Below, piece by piece: positions 5,025-5,167 of a DNA stretch of 5,167 nucleotides; the first letter of the stretch is position 1; every line of letters starts with the position of its first letter. Below the pieces are notes generated by a model. That model made no database searches and was not told where the DNA came from. It saw only the letters and a program-made list of their open reading frames with translations. The DNA comes from Bacteriovoracaceae bacterium (lineage in GTDB: Bacteria; Bdellovibrionota; Bacteriovoracia; Bacteriovoracales; Bacteriovoracaceae): NCBI GenBank assembly GCA_023151145.1, contig JAKLJM010000193.1, positions 1-5,167 on the forward strand, written 5' to 3'. Position numbers and translations under genes: made by a program.

Positions 5025-5167
5025 ATCAGAGAAAATCGCGATTCAGGTTCAACTAAACCTGGTTTCCAACAGAAGAAAGATCAAGGTCCTAGAGTTAATG
5101 AACAAATCAGACTTTCAGAATGTCGTCTAATTAGAGAAGACGGAGAAATGGTTGGTGTTGTTTCTAT
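5025..5167 (+). CDS. infC: Translation initiation factor IF-3, N-terminal part (gene runs off right edge)
   Basis: IF-3 binds the 30S ribosomal subunit, prevents premature 50S joining and helps reject initiation at non-standard codons. The 47 visible residues end in RVNEQIRLSECRLI followed by a DGE-x2-GVVS stretch, matching the family's (R)INxxIRxxEVRLIxxxGEQLGIVS opening, after a short charged, flexible extension (residues 2-22). No ATG, GTG or TTG lies in frame between the upstream stop (TGA, 4965-4967) and the conserved domain. The ATC at 5025 is 6 bases after GAGAGG (5013-5018), so it is the likely initiator. Rare AUU (E. coli) and AUC (Myxococcus xanthus dsg) starts in infC are known and allow IF-3 to repress its own translation; the same autoregulation is inferred here. 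The rest of the gene, and rpmI/rplT that usually follow, lie outside the window. Confidence 0.92.
   Translation, partial: MRENRDSGSTKPGFQQKKDQGPRVNEQIRLSECRLIREDGEMVGVVS

Overview
This window looks like ordinary chromosomal DNA from an AT-rich (strongly A+T-biased third positions) Gram-negative-type bacterium. A Bdellovibrio/Bacteriovorax-like lineage (Bdellovibrionota, formerly Deltaproteobacteria) would fit. The pointers are a PlsB-family acyltransferase, a CBS-less GuaB-family enzyme, and an infC gene whose only credible start codon is AUC, as described for Myxococcus. This assignment is inference; there is no rRNA or other decisive marker in the window.

Layout. (1) Positions 1-339, minus strand: the 5' part of a divergent glutamyl-tRNA reductase (hemA-like, haem synthesis), running off the left edge. 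(2) Positions 340-485: a divergent AT-rich intergenic region. (3) Positions 486-827, plus: a small basic protein of unknown function with a hydrophobic C-terminal segment, probably started at a TTG codon. (4) Positions 893-1957, plus: a 354-residue IMP dehydrogenase/GMP reductase family enzyme without CBS domains. It overlaps by 4 bases (TTGA) with (5) positions 1954-3777, plus, a 607-residue PlsB-type glycerol-3-phosphate acyltransferase. A 15-bp hairpin at 3782-3816 probably closes this transcription unit. (6) Positions 3877-4473, plus: folE, GTP cyclohydrolase I, with all zinc ligands present. (7) Positions 4483-4953, plus: an unrecognised 156-residue protein whose ribosome binding site is built into the folE stop codon. 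(8) Positions 5025-5167, plus: the first 47 codons of infC (IF-3), running off the right edge.

The genes are mainly housekeeping: tetrapyrrole synthesis, purine nucleotide balance, first-step phospholipid acylation, pterin/folate synthesis and translation initiation. guaB-like and plsB form one translationally coupled pair; folE, the unknown gene and infC form a second co-directional group. Four of the seven starts appear to be non-ATG (TTG, TTG, GTG, ATC). Short hairpins lie at or beside the ribosome binding sites of the GuaB-like gene, folE and infC. I found no mobile element, CRISPR array, tRNA or rRNA, and no convincing new multi-gene system. The items most worth a second look are the AUC start and leader of infC, the altered N-terminal domain of the HemA-like protein, and the CBS-less GuaB-like enzyme.
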